Source of the DNA: Periplaneta americana
Lineage: Eukaryota > Arthropoda > Insecta > Blattodea > Blattidae
Reading direction: 5' to 3'
NCBI RefSeq assembly: GCF_040183065.1
Contig: NC_091126.1
Location: 145,044,204-145,108,203 of the forward strand
DNA: 64,000 nucleotides
The notes under the pieces were generated by a model, which ran no database searches, was not told where the DNA came from, and was given only the letters and a program-made list of their open reading frames with translations. The position numbers and the translations under genes were made by a program. Shown in pieces: positions 10,922-24,500 of this stretch. Position 1 is the first letter of the stretch, and every line of letters starts with the position of its first letter.

Positions 10922-11104
10922 CACAGTCTAGTATATACAGTCACGAAGCTCAATACGTATAAAATATGCATCCATAGATAGTTGCTAACCACTAGGATCG
11001 CTACTATCGCCTCATTACAGACAATGCAAAATAGTACCTGCACAGTCTATTGTTCCTAGTACCCTCATAAACTCAAGCTTCGTGACTGTATATACTAGAC
11101 TGTG
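10922..11104. mobile_element. 183-bp MITE, family 'CACAGTCTAG', copy 2
   Basis: Inverted relative to copy 1 (4014-4195) and about 90% identical along its length. Ends read CACAGTCTAGTATATACAGT. The flanks ATGTTAG and ATGATAG are a 7-bp duplication with one mismatch. Confidence 0.85.
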
Positions 11105-13289
11105 ATGATAGTCTGTTCTCCTTGTTCTATCAGTTATTTCAGGAACACTAAAAGGAGCTCAGTACAGATTTCAGTATTCCCAAGTTGTAGGTTTTGAAGT
11201 ATTCATCTGATTGCAGTAAGAGTTCTTTATAAATGACGCACGTTGCTTATCACATTATTTAGTGAAATGGTGGGAGGGATCAGTTGTTTCTTGAGCTTCA
11301 GTATAAAACTTCAGTGAAGTGGAAATGGTAAGTTTTATGGAGAAACTGAATGTTAATGTGAAAAACTTCTAAATGACAAATGCATTACTTGAGTAATTGA
11401 TTGTTTATTTACGACAAAACGATTCATCATATAAAAAAATTGTACATTACATAAAATACTTAGCTAATTTCTACAGTGTTTGTATCAAACATTTTTTTTT
11501 TAAATTAAGGGACATTTACTAAAATAAAATCTGCATCTATTTGATAGTTACTTCTGAATTAGTTCGTGTCAAATGAATTTTGTATGTCTCAGTAATTTTT
11601 ACAACTTATGTTCGAGAATGTGTTCGACTTGATACATATTTGGAAATAAACTTAATGTGTGCAACAAAAATTTCTAAGTACCGAAGTTTACATAGTATTA
11701 TTTGGGGTTATTTTTCATTTCCTCCCTTACTCTCCTCTCCAAAGAAAGTAACTTCAATTAAATTTTTACAGCCTGTTCAGAACAGATTGCCAAAAAATTG
11801 GCAGTAGGGTTCTTGCCAAGGAGACACTGTCTCGAGTTGTTCAAAAAATGTTTAAAGAAGTTCTCTCCTAGACACAGGAGAAATACTCAAAACATTTGCC
11901 ACAAGAAAGGCACCGTGAAAGCCTGTGCCAAATGACGGCTACCTTGTAAACTCCGCTATTACGTTTCTAATGGTTAAAATGCAGATGGACAGTTTTATAA
12001 CCTACATTCTTGGTGTCATGTAATGACAGCACCTCATGTTTTGTTTTAAGATTACTTAGTAAGCAGCTAAAGGTCTGTATAGCATATGGAATGTAGATTT
12101 GGAAAGTAATAAAATATAAAATTATAAAACAAGTCGTGTGATGAACCCAGTATTCTTTTTTGTAAGAAAAAAATACGAGACGAAATGGTGTGATGGGTCC
12201 AAATATAACCAGTAGGAACACACATTGCCATATAGACGGAGAGATGTTGAGCTTCACGTTTCAAGGGTAAAAGGATTGCTTAACCATTCTCGTGGCAAAC
12301 AATTGCAAGCAGCATTTAAGTAAAAGATACCCCAGATTCGCTGATGAGCAAGGGTTTTATCTGTAACAATTCTTAGAGATTTTCAAACAACTTCTTTAAA
12401 TAACAATTGGCTATATATATTTATAATTTATTGATTTTAAAACAATAACCAAGCAAGTCATTCATTTCAAACTGTAACATGCTGAATCTTCAATCCAGTA
12501 AAATATTAAGTGATACCCAGTAAATGTTGACGTCCTTCATATGATTTTGTCGTTACTGTTTTTAAACAAATTATTGTAACATGTTAAATTTTCGAAACCA
12601 GACGTCACGGACTGGTAAGAACAGGTGATATATATTTAATAAGAAAGCAAACATGATAAACTTATTGTCATAGCAAGTACTTATCATTATCGCAGATAAG
12701 TTGTATGTTGTGATGTATGCAACATACAGCAACTTTTCTTTCAGTATATTTCAATACCATAAATGAAACTATTGTCAATGTTGATTTAAAACATGTATGT
12801 TAAAGTAAAAAATTTATATTTACTGGTCTTTAATAAAACGTACTAATATGGCACCAACTTTGCTGTATGGATTCACTCCAGTTTGGCAACTTTCTTTGCT
12901 GATGGAAAAAAATGCTCTGACTAATAAAATTAATCCCACCATTATTGTGTATCAAAACACAGTTCATTTTATTGTGCCGATGTGCAAGCACACAGTCTAG
13001 TTCACAAATATTCTTTTTTTTTTATGAAAATAATTTTGTACAAAACTTACATTCATGTAATGAAATTGTTCATTGTGCACAGTGCTTAAACCTACCAACT
13101 ATATGACTACATCCAATTCCTTATCCTCTTTTGTAGTTGGAATAGTGATGTATCACAATTTTCTATTCATGTTGGAATTCTTACTTTGGAAAATATATAC
13201 CGGTATAATATTGGACATTTAATATAATGTGTAAACTTAATTTTTTAAAGGTTACAGATCAGAACTTAAATTAAACACGCAATAATTAG
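11105..13289. other. no gene seen
   Basis: Open frames on both strands at 11580-12260 show no family I recognise, and no splice-linked coding series could be built. The remainder is AT-rich and featureless to the eye. Confidence 0.4.
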
Positions 13290-14515
13290 AAATGGTGGAA
13301 GAGCACATACTGACGCTAATTGTGCAGATGGGAACTGTCCCTTATTCAATATCTTTAAGACGATACTCTCAACCTGTTTTCAATGATTGAGAGATGAATG
13401 CTGGGACAGTAAATACTGACACTATGATTGAGATATGAATGGTGGGACAGCAATACGGACATTCAGTGATTGAAATATGAATAGTGGGACAGCAGATACT
13501 GACATAAATTGTGCAGCTGGGAACTGTTTCTTATTTAGCATCTGTGGGATGATAATCCCAAATTGTTTTCAATGATTGATTGATTGATGAATGTTGGGAT
13601 AGCAGATACTGACATACTATGACTGAGAGATGAATGGAGAGGCAGTAGATACTGACACTCGGTGATTGAGAAGTGATACTGTCACTATGATTGAGAGATG
13701 AATGGTGGGACAGTAAATACTGACACTATGATTGAGATATGAATGGTGGGACAGCAATACTGATACTCAGTGATTGAAAGATGAATAGTGGGACAGCAGA
13801 TACTGACATAAATTGTGCAGCTGGGAACTGTTTCTTATTTAGCATCTGTGGGATGATAATCCCAAATTGCTTTCAATGATTGATTGATGAATGGTGGGAC
13901 AGCAGATACTGACATACTATGACGGAGAGATGATGGAGAGGCAGTAGATACTGACACTTGGTGATTGAGAAGTGATACTGCCACTATGATTGAGAGATGA
14001 ATGTTGGGACAGTAAATATGACACTCAGTGATTGAGAGATGAGTGGCGGAACAGTAGATAATGACACTAATTGTGCAAACGGGAACTGTCTGTGAGATAT
14101 ACGCCTAACTCGTTTTCAATGATTGATTGATAAATGGTGGAAGAGCGAACATTCATATTTGGCAACTGTGAGTTGATATTCCCAACTTGTTTTCAATGAT
14201 TGAGAGATGAATGGTGGAACATCAGTTACTGACGCTAACTGTCTCTTATTCGGCACCTTTGAAATGATACTCCCAACTTGTTTTCAATGATTGAGAGATA
14301 AATGGTGGGGCAGCAGGTACTGATGCTAGTTGTGTAGACAAAAACTGTTTATTTGGCATCAGTAAGTTGATACTCTGAACTTGTTTTCAATTACTGAGAG
14401 ATGAATGGTGGGATAGAAGATACTGACGCAAATTGTGCTTAAGAGAACTGTCTCTTATACAGCACCTGTGAGATGATACTCCCAACTTGTTTTCAATGAT
14501 TGAGAGGTAGTTAAT
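13290..14515. repeat. degenerate tandem array (~100-bp unit) with higher-order structure
   Basis: The word TTTTCAATGATTGA (or a close variant) recurs about eight times, each preceded by a block like GATGATACTCCCAACTTG and followed by GAATGGTGGGACAGCAGATA and TACTGACACTAATTGTGCAG. Basic spacing is roughly 95-110 bp, with a shorter GATGAATGGTGGGACAG sub-unit at about 55 bp. A larger block starting at about 13491 is repeated at about 13795 (period near 304 bp). It lies 0.9 kb beyond the stop codon of the arrestin gene. Confidence 0.85.
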
Positions 14516-15377
14516 CTCAAAGAATTTCATATATGAGAGTAGCAGATGAGGAATACATGTCTATAATATGATAGCTCTATGATTCAAGCACGTCATATGG
14601 TCTCAACTAATTTAATTTACAGAAGGCTACAAGAAATATTCTGATAACAAAATTGTTTTGTTTGGAGAGCCTACCAGGACAGTGGTGCCATTGTATTTTT
14701 GCTGACAAAGACGGGTTGTTAAGCAAGTAAGTGTGTTCCAAATTCATGTAAATTTAATTAATGGTCTGTGGTGGATGCAGTTGAAATTAATATAGCCTAA
14801 ACATGAAGAAATAGTCGTGAAAATAAAAATAAAGGTAACGGATGTTTCTAAGTTCTCAGTAGTGTTATTCATGTAACAAATTTCTATTCAATAAATTATT
14901 AGTGTCGTAGTCGCGTCATCTTCTAAGGAAAATTTAACATTGTGAAAGATTTCAGAACTTACAAAATACTGACATAATCATGAAAACCACTTTAACCTGT
15001 TAGATTGTGTGTTCTGGGCAGTTAAATATACACTGATTTCCATAATACCTAACATCGAAATAATAACTTCTTCACACCACCACACCAACATAAATATGGT
15101 TGTTTGGAGAGGCTCCAATTAAAGTAGCATAACAGTGATCCATTAACAGTTATTATGTATGTTCGTGTCAACCCACAATATAGTGACAACCGATGATTAA
15201 GAAGAAGAATTCACATCTCATCAGGAAATGGGAAGTGGATATTCTGTTACAATTCTCTTTGGACCCACTGTCCTAACAGTTGGCTGTCAGACTTCATTGC
15301 TTTCTTCGCGATTTTGAAATGCTAAAATGCACTACTGCTAATATCAAAACAAGTCTCTAGACAGCATAGACCGTGTG
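14516..15377 (-). other. probable 3' UTR and flank of the arrestin gene
   Basis: This follows the stop codon on the minus strand. No strong AATAAA was found near the stop; ATTAAA variants occur on the minus strand at about 14753 and 14609, so the 3' end is unresolved. Nothing else is recognisable. Confidence 0.4.
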
Positions 15378-15541
15378 TTAGACCTGCTGGGCTCCAGGCT
15401 TCACAACCGACACGTAGACCGGACGATACAAGACTACGGTTTCCCTCTGTGAGTCATGACTGTTGGTGCCATCATACACTTCACCTAGGAGGAATTCTGG
15501 GCCGATGTACAGGCCTCCTTCGACATGTTCACAACTCACTT
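15378..15541 (-). CDS. arrestin gene terminal coding exon
   Basis: Acceptor GGTGTGCTTGCAG ends at 15542, only 79 nt after exon 7. Encodes residues 319-372 with [14 protein letters not shown] and VYDG, followed by [15 protein letters not shown], ending QQV and TAA at 15380-15378. The C-terminal tail is short and has no PPxY. Confidence 0.93.
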
Positions 15542-18500
15542 CTGCAAGCACACCAACAGACGGAATTGACATACATGTACTCAGCCATACTGTTTAGCAG
15601 CAGATCATTTGTTTACTTACCATAGTGGATATTGGGTTGCTGATTCGAGTTGGGTATTCTAAATGGAACTGTTGCTATCGTGATTGGAAAGTGCATCTGT
15701 AGGTCATCACCAGACTTTTCGAACTCCAGATTGACCTATAAGTTAACAAGAGAAGTGAGAAAAAGAATACAACTGCAAATAGAGTTGGGCTTGACAGTAG
15801 CTGAAAGCTGAAAATGCGACTTACAAAATTGAATTAATCTTCACGTACTGCAGTGCACCAAATTAATTGAATTGAATCTTAAGATACTTATTTACCAGTG
15901 GCGTATGCTGAACCTGGAGTTTGGGTGTTCTGTTAAAAATATATAGTTGGTCTATCTCACAAATTATTATAGGCGTAAGTGAAGTATCGGATCAACATTA
16001 ACTGCCATTTTTAATATATAATTTAGTATTATTTATAAATAATAACTATGGAGCGAATGTTGATGACTTAAAAATCTACTTAAAATGATCATTAAAGTGC
16101 CTTTAAACTAAAGGAAAAATGACATAAAATTAAAAGAAAATGACATTTAAATATTATTCAAAGTACTCGCACCACAACTTCTTAAAAATTAATCACCTTA
16201 TTTCAATGACTGCCCTGCAAATGCCGGAGAAAGGAGGCAACTACAAATAACGTTATTCAAAATTGCATTATTTTTTATCAAACAATAAGCATGGCCAGCA
16301 AAATAACCTGTTTGAAGTTCCACAACCCGCTAATTATTCTACATTTTCATATTGTGAAATAGAAAAATGTCTAGTATATTGTTCACTTTTTGTTTTATAT
16401 TGTTGCACTAAATTCGGAAGTGGCGGGGTAGGTCTACCCTTATTCACTATATGTAATTTCTCTCCTAGTGGGCGAGAAGAGAATGGCTTTTGCAAAAGAT
16501 CTTTTACAGTGTACATTTCCAAGTGCTATTATCATTAAATAAGTAATTTAAATTGTTCACCTGCGCTGATACACAACTGTGAACCCTAGTAAAACCTAAA
16601 CACAGTAAATTCACTCACACAAACAGTAAACACACACGTCAAACACAATATTTTGTAACGCTATTGACAAGTTGAGCTGCCTGTACACAGGACGACCTGC
16701 GAGCTTGAGGGAAGCGAGTATCCCCGCCATGCCACCTTGCGCTCGCAGAGAATTATAGCAGTAACTCTCAGCAGGGGATGTTCTTTTGTACGGACAGGAC
16801 AACCAGACCAGAACTCATCCCACTTCGTCAGGCAGAGTGTACGTTATAAAACAAAAGCCGTTCTGGGGATGGTGTGCACATTCAATCAGCAGACATTTAA
16901 AATATTTAAATGGTAATGAATTAAAATTAGTCTTGAACTATATACATCAACTTCCAATGAGATTACCACGCATTTAAATTGTGATAAATTAAAATTATTG
17001 TTGCATTATATAAAACAACTTAAAATAAAAAGTGAGATTACCGAATTTACAGGGTGTCCAGCGCACACCTTGAACATCCGCAATATATGCCCCTGTTATT
17101 TACCCTTAAGAGAAAAATTCGCAGTTTTTATCCAAATTTTAAAACTTTTCCCTGATTACTTCACACATAATTAAGGATTTTCACACAAAATAAACCCCTC
17201 AAATATTTTTGGGAGGACAGGTGGACAATTTTTTAGACTGAAAACTGAAATTTGTTTTAGTCCTTGGCCCACAGTTTTTATGTTAGAGCAAAATTTCTTT
17301 CACTCTCTCACTCCTAAAAGAACACAGAATAAGCTGTGAAAACAGTTTTTCCCTATCTTATTCCATTAAGAAAAAATGCCATTTTATTTTTTTGAAAATT
17401 TCAAACATAAAAATAAAAATTTAAGATCTTGGAGTTTTCAATCAACCTTTTTTTGGCACTTAACTACGTTAATCAGCTTCATTTTGGTGCAAGAATGATG
17501 AAAATATCTCAATTCTTAGTGCACTTTGTGTTAGCATAAGTGTTGTAAAATGCTGTCAAACTGAACATGGAGAAAAGTCATCTACATCCTGAGGGTATGA
17601 AAAATTGTAAACCAAGCACACAGCTTCTGAATGTATGAAAAATAATACATTCATACTCTACCGCAAAATTGGAATTGTTATTACACGAAAAATATATAAA
17701 ATTTATGGAATGTGACGGATTGATATTTGCAAAACTGCACTTCTGTTTAAAGAAAGGGTGAAAAGTCATTACATCCTGAGGTTATGAAAAATTGTAAACC
17801 AAACACACAGCTTCTGAATGTATGAAAAATAATACAGTCCAACTCTACCGCCAAATTGGAATTGTTATTACACGAAAAATGTATAAAATTTATGGAATGT
17901 GACAGATTGATACTTGCAAAACTGCACTTCCGGTTTAAAGAAAGGGTGCTTTCGATCAATAAAAACTCAGCTAATTAATTAACCAAACATCATAGAGACA
18001 AAACTGATATATTTTGAAAACTACAAAGTTCCTTTTGTTGCCCTCAGTAGCGTAGTTGGTATAGCACTGGCCTTCTATGCTCGAGGTTGCGGGTTCGATC
18101 CTGGCCGAGGTCAATGGCATTTAAGTGTGTTTAAATGCGACAGGCTCATGTCAGTAGATTTACTGGAATGTAAAAGAACTCCTGCGGAACAAAATTCTGG
18201 CATACTGGCGATGCTGATATATAACCTCTGCAGTTGCGATTGTCATTAAATAAACCATAATTTTAATGTAATTTATTTTTTTTAAGTTCCTTTCAGATGA
18301 CAAAAATAAAAGCATAAAATTTGTTTAAGGAAAATAAAAAATTTAGGGTAGATGAGTAGTTGAGTACTTTAACAAATGGTATACTCGGAACTAGATATGC
18401 CAGTTACATTAGCTGAAAAGCTGATTTAATCTCAAGTATGTATTACTTTGCATTTGTTACTCGAATCTATATTCTTCAATGCATAGTTCTGTGTACACAA

Positions 18501-21500
18501 ACATATTTAATTAGACTGATTGAATGCATCTCGTACAGTCACAAGAAAGGACATAGTTCATATAAGAACAGTCCTTTGCAAATGTTTATAGTTTCTTCTA
18601 AATTCATGTGTTCAAAACTTTAATTTTTCTTCAGAGAAGTAATAAATTCAAGTAGCTGTCATTCTATAATTTTTTGTATCGCTTCTAAAACTCTTGAATA
18701 TTGCTGGCACTGAATATTACAACACACGCCATTTCCTCACTCTATTTGTCTCTAGTCTTCCAGTCTCGAGCCTAATATGGTGGAGCATATCACATTCTTA
18801 ATGGACATGTTTACATCTAGTTATCTTACAAGGCTACCTCAATAGGTTGTCTGAAATTTTAGTTTTATATTTATGTGAATACAAATTAAATATATTTCGG
18901 TTTTTATGAATAAAATTCGATAAGACATTCTTATAAACTTGATGGATATCAAATACTTTAAATTCAGAATACAATTCTGAGAGATAATCAAGAGGCTTAT
19001 TAAGACATACTGGTATTTTTATTCTTCTTCTCTGTAGCAGTGTTATTGGAAGAGGGAGATACTTAAAGCACAACCCCATCATATAATACCATACTGTAAT
19101 ATAGCTTGTACTAATGCGAGATTAATCATTCGTAAAGTATGGATGGTCAAATAATTCCGTAGGATAATATAATAATGAATAATTTCCTTAATTTACTGCA
19201 AAAAAAAAAAATAACATGTTTATCCAAACGTAAATGTTGGTCGATTGTTATTCCGAGATACTACTTAACTTGAGATTCATTTAGAAAAGGACAGTTACAA
19301 TAATTAGAAAAACAATTGAATGTATGAATTTTTAAATATAAGAGCAAATGAGGAGATTTCATACCAACAGATGTTAACGAAAATGGCACAACTGTAGTTT
19401 TTGTACGATTTAAGACAAGTAGGTTGGAATCAAGCCAATTTTTAATCAATGTGATAGGTACCATTATTTGCATTAAGGTAGGTATCATCCCAAGTTCTGT
19501 GCGAACACATATTTGTTTGACCCATTGCCATTAAAATTTTATGATATATTTGCAAATACTGATATTTGGAATGATATAAAATACATTTTATTCTCCGTAT
19601 TAGGCCATATTTAAGATGTAGTGCGTATTTTACTTATTTGAGGAAAACTCGCTTATCTCCACAAATTTCAACATTTTATTTCCATGTTTTATTGTTTCGA
19701 AATTCTTGTCACATAGTATTTAAAATTTACTTCACTAGAATGAGAATTTCAAAGATATTGGTTTGGTTTTTCCATTTTAACTATTGCACAGAAAATACCC
19801 CATATATTTTAATGTAAATTGTCGCTATTTTAAACTTATTTTATGCTCGACCATGCCGAAATGTAGTAATTATACACCTGGTAGCAGACCTTTAATGCAT
19901 GTCATTAAAGTACACCTACTCATTAAAGGTCAGGTCTTTCAGCCAATGACGACTCAGGTTACAACTGTTCAGCCAATGACAGGTCAGCTTTCTACCGTTA
20001 TAAAACCGCAAGTATCGATTATTCTCGGATATGCAATCGAAAGAGAATTAGCGAAAAGTCATGGAGGCTGGAAATCCAATACTGTCGCAGAAGGTTATGT
20101 TCTGTTACTATAATAATTAGCGTTAATTGTAAATAATATTCAAATAAATACAATTTGTCATCTCGTTTTTCAATGTCTCATTTTATTTCAATGTTATATC
20201 TGTAGGTTCTTATGGCCTAGCAAGGTCAATGTGGACATATGTTCCTCGGAAAAAATCAATACTTTCGCGTCTGCGCACATCTCACAACATACGGGACATT
20301 GCTCCAGGTCAGATACAATAAAATTAATAATATCAAGTTAGAAATATGGTCGAGCATAGAAAGTCGCCTATAATGGTAATTAAGAAGCTCATATGAAAAT
20401 TATGAAACTCGCTTGCGCTCATTTCATAAATATCCATACTCACTTCTTAATTACCTTCATTATAGGCTCGTTGCATAATGTACTATTCTGTGACTTGTCA
20501 TCTTTATGCAATAAGCTCTTCAGTTTTTTTGTATAATTTGATAGCATGAAAATAATACATGATAAACTGTTAAAATGCGGAATTTATTTGCATTATTTGG
20601 GTCATTTCTATAGAATTTTTAGTCCATATTTTGATAATGTCAAGTCCATATGCACATATTTTATTAATTTACTTGCATTTGATTATGCAGCAAAAAACTT
20701 CATTTAACTTGTGTACCAAAATTCAAACATACAACAGCTTTTCCCACAGGATCAATATATTTAATAGCACCTCATGCACAAGTCGTTACTGTACAAGTAC
20801 AAATACTGAACGTGGAGTAGTTTCTTCAGTTTCAGACCAAGGGGTGTGCTGATGGGGTAGCAGCAATCTGCTGTAGCACGAGACATGCCACAGCCACCAG
20901 TAGGTAACTTTGACATCTCTGAGCTAGAGGGAAGACTGGCACATTTATGATGATAATTATTATTATTGTTATATTTGTATTAATTCACTTATTGGTCAAT
21001 AACAAGCCTGCCATAATGTATTTTTAACAACAAAATGGTCGGTTGCAAATGCTCGCCATATTGGAGTTCTTCCATTTGCCTTCTTGCTTCCCAGTATCGT
21101 AATTTTAACAAGAAAATAAACTTAATTATTCTGGCATTCGTCTTCATTGCGGACTTACATTCCGTATTATTTTTTATATAATTTGTGAGCAAGAAGAGGT
21201 CAGACTTACTTCCTGTTTAGGCTGAAGCTACTTTACCTTGAGCACATAATATATCTGCAGAAGTCTGCAGACACCAACGAGTGAGGGAGGCATAACTGGT
21301 ACAACCAAGCTCTGTGCTGAGTCCCACTTGGAGCGTGTGTTGGGTCGCACAGCCTCGCCCTTGTACTCGAGCACGAGGTGCTGCACCTCCTTGTTGACTC
21401 CCAGAACCCCTCTGTCGATGAAGTACTCCACATACTGTAACAGCCCGGCAGTTCTTGGATGGATATATCAATGTAATATTTTAAGGTTATGAAGGAACCC

Positions 21501-24500
21501 GAATTTGCTATGGTACATAAACCTTGTAGCATAGATTAGTAGTTTTTATTTTCAAAATTAACACCAGATTACATTTCACACTACAGTTATTTTTCAGCAG
21601 TGTTTAATTCATTTAAAATACTATATATGATTCTTCTCAACCAATTCTTTGTCTTTGTAAGGAGGTATGCACTTTCATTTCAGTATTCAGACGCTAAAGG
21701 CTAAAAATCTTATTTCATTAACAAGTTGTCAATTAAGTATAAGTATAAGAAGCAAGCAATAATTAATGAGCTTGCATAAGTTTTGATGACATCCATCTTT
21801 AAGATTTTCTATTTATCTACATTATCTATTAACCCCTTTAGGCCTGATGTACATTATAATGTACATTGTTACTTTTTTTCTTTTTTGGAATGTCTTCGAT
21901 ACTTTTAAATATTTTGAAAAATTCAATGTGATGGAAATGGAGAATATTATTTTTGAAACATTTATATACCTAAATTGAAAATAAAATTTAAAATTTTGGG
22001 GCCCAAGGGGTCAAAATTGTCCCCAAATTTTGATTTTCTGTGAAGACTTGCTTTGGGAATTTTGGATTCCCAGAATGATTATGTGACCATTTTTTTTTTT
22101 TTTTTCAATTTTGTTTAATATAAATTCAGGTCTGAAAGGGTTAATATTGTTTCTAGTCTTCTGCGAAATTTCTTTCTAATTTAGCTATTTGAAAGGAATA
22201 TCTGCCATACGAAAGCATTCACTATAAATTAGAGATTTTCCACACCTGCATTATGTCCTAAACTGTATAATACTTTCTCCACTATGTTTAACAGTTCTAA
22301 AGTCCATGTATAGAATGTGAGGCAGAAGTTATGCTATAACCTACACAGTAGAGCCTCGTTTATCTGAACTTTGGTCCACTGAAACGTGGGTTAGTCAAAA
22401 CATCTTTTTGTCACACACAAGATACATATTGTACTCACTCTTTAATTTCTGAAGGATTGAGGAAACTACAGTATCTGTACTTTATTACAGATTGTTGATT
22501 CCTTTACTTGTTCAGTTCAATGTACTGCAACATGGTGGAAGGTTTGGGAAGAAACCAGCAACCCCAGGATTGCCAGTCACTAACGGGACACACTAAGAAA
22601 ACTCTTTCCCTCCTCTCTCACTCTTAAATAGGGTTGCTCATTAGGTGATTGACATCTGACAATGCCTTAGGCAGAGTGCCCACTGGAATGACAAGCAACA
22701 GCAACACGACACGGATTTGATGCTTTGCTTGTTGCTAACGTGTATGTTCTTATATAATCCATAATATGAAATGAACGGAAGCCCACTCACCTCATCAGAC
22801 AACAACTCGACACTATCTGTGTTGTGTTGTGTCGCTCACAGTGCTGTATGCTCCACTTTCTGTTGTATCAGTTGTGAGTTGGTAATACAAGGGTTAAGAT
22901 GAGAGACGATCCTAATTTCAATATAGCCTTTATTGAACTTATTAAAGATTTGCCATGTCTTTTGATACTACATCTATTTTTCGGATTGAAAACATAATAA
23001 ACCTATTGCAAAATCATTTTATCTTATTTACACAGAATAATTTACCGCTCAATATTATAATAGGGCGAAATATAAAGATATTCTAATAACCTTTGCTCAC
23101 TTTCCGCTGTCTGGAGCTCGGATTTCACACACTATCTCACTCCCATGTGTCGCAATCAGCTCTAGAATATTACTGCTTTCCGTTGACTAGCTAAAGGAAT
23201 ATATAAAGGATTCTGTGTAAGCACAAAATGACAAAATGTTAGGAGTGTCCATAAATAGGACCTGTCCGGTAATTGGCCCCTCTACCCTATAAACATATTG
23301 TAAACACATGTTTACTTTGATGTAGACGAGAAACGAACAATTATTATTTATCTGATGTATAAACATATAGGCCTATTTACTTGATAGTTATCAGAAGGCG
23401 TTCTTCAGCATTGACTGAAATTCTGAAGTTAGTGTTCGTTTTATAAAATGCAGATCCAACTTTCTGTACCAACAGATTAAATGTTTCTCTACTCTTTCTA
23501 TAGAATATTTTAAATCTTTCTGGGTATATATTTAATTCTTTGAACAGATTAAAAGCACCGCGTTGTTCTAAATTAGCATGCCAAAAAGGATGCACCCAGA
23601 ATCGTCTCCTATATTTTCTGTCCCTGTAATTTGATATTAGCTAAATTAACTAGATTGAGAACGTCCTCATCCTCCGACGACATGTTGTATGAATCAATCA
23701 GTCCAGTGAGTACCAGGTCACTTTGCTGTCATGTATCTATCATAGTTCGTGTTGGATCAGTGTTTTTGTCGTATCACTATCATGTTAGTGGGCTCTCTGC
23801 CTTAGAGGCGCTATTATTCACCCATGAAATGCCTATAAGTTACTGGTACTTGCTTCAATTGTGTAGAACTAGTAGCCTTTCAGCGAACATAATTCAGTAA
23901 AGTAACAATGTGAATTCTTGACCTGCAGTTCGAAGTATTACTTACAGAATATTCCAGTAGTATGCAAGTGTATTTTGCTCGAACATTACAGTATATGGTA
24001 TGTTTTTTTTATTGAAATGTCGAATAAACGGAAACTTGTAGAGATTACAGTGGAAGAAAGACTTGAGGCTGCGAGCAGAATAAAAAGTGGTGAAATTCTC
24101 CAATACAGACTGTTTTACAGCCTGTGAGGAGGCATCACCAGCAGATGTTTTACTAATAAAGAAGCAGAGGGACATAGCAGCGAAGAAGTGTCGCGAAAAT
24201 AAAACCCAGATCAAAATACTGTATCTGAGTACAGTGGAACCTCGTTTTTGGGTTTCCCGCATTTTGCGTTCTTAATTTGCGGTCCCGGCAGAAGTCCCCT
24301 ATACGCATTTTTACCCCGATTTAGTGTTTTACCCGCATTTAAGAAACAAATTTTTTGTCCCAACAAAGCAAATTAGCTTCGATTGTGTGTTTTTTCAGCC
24401 CTAAATGCTTATTTCCTTGTCCAAGGTCGTTTCAGTAACAGTTCCTATCCCTCTCCTTATCTACCATGCGTACCCAGGTGAGATACCTGATGCAACACAG

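Noticed and set aside
15896-15930. hAT-like end CAGTGGCGTATGC
   Set aside because: No matching inverted end or 8-bp duplication could be found downstream, so no element was called.
21217-21532. Three overlapping minus-strand frames
   Set aside because: Only the frame used by arrestin exon 6 (21237-21434) is real; the other two are shadows of the same GC-rich exon.
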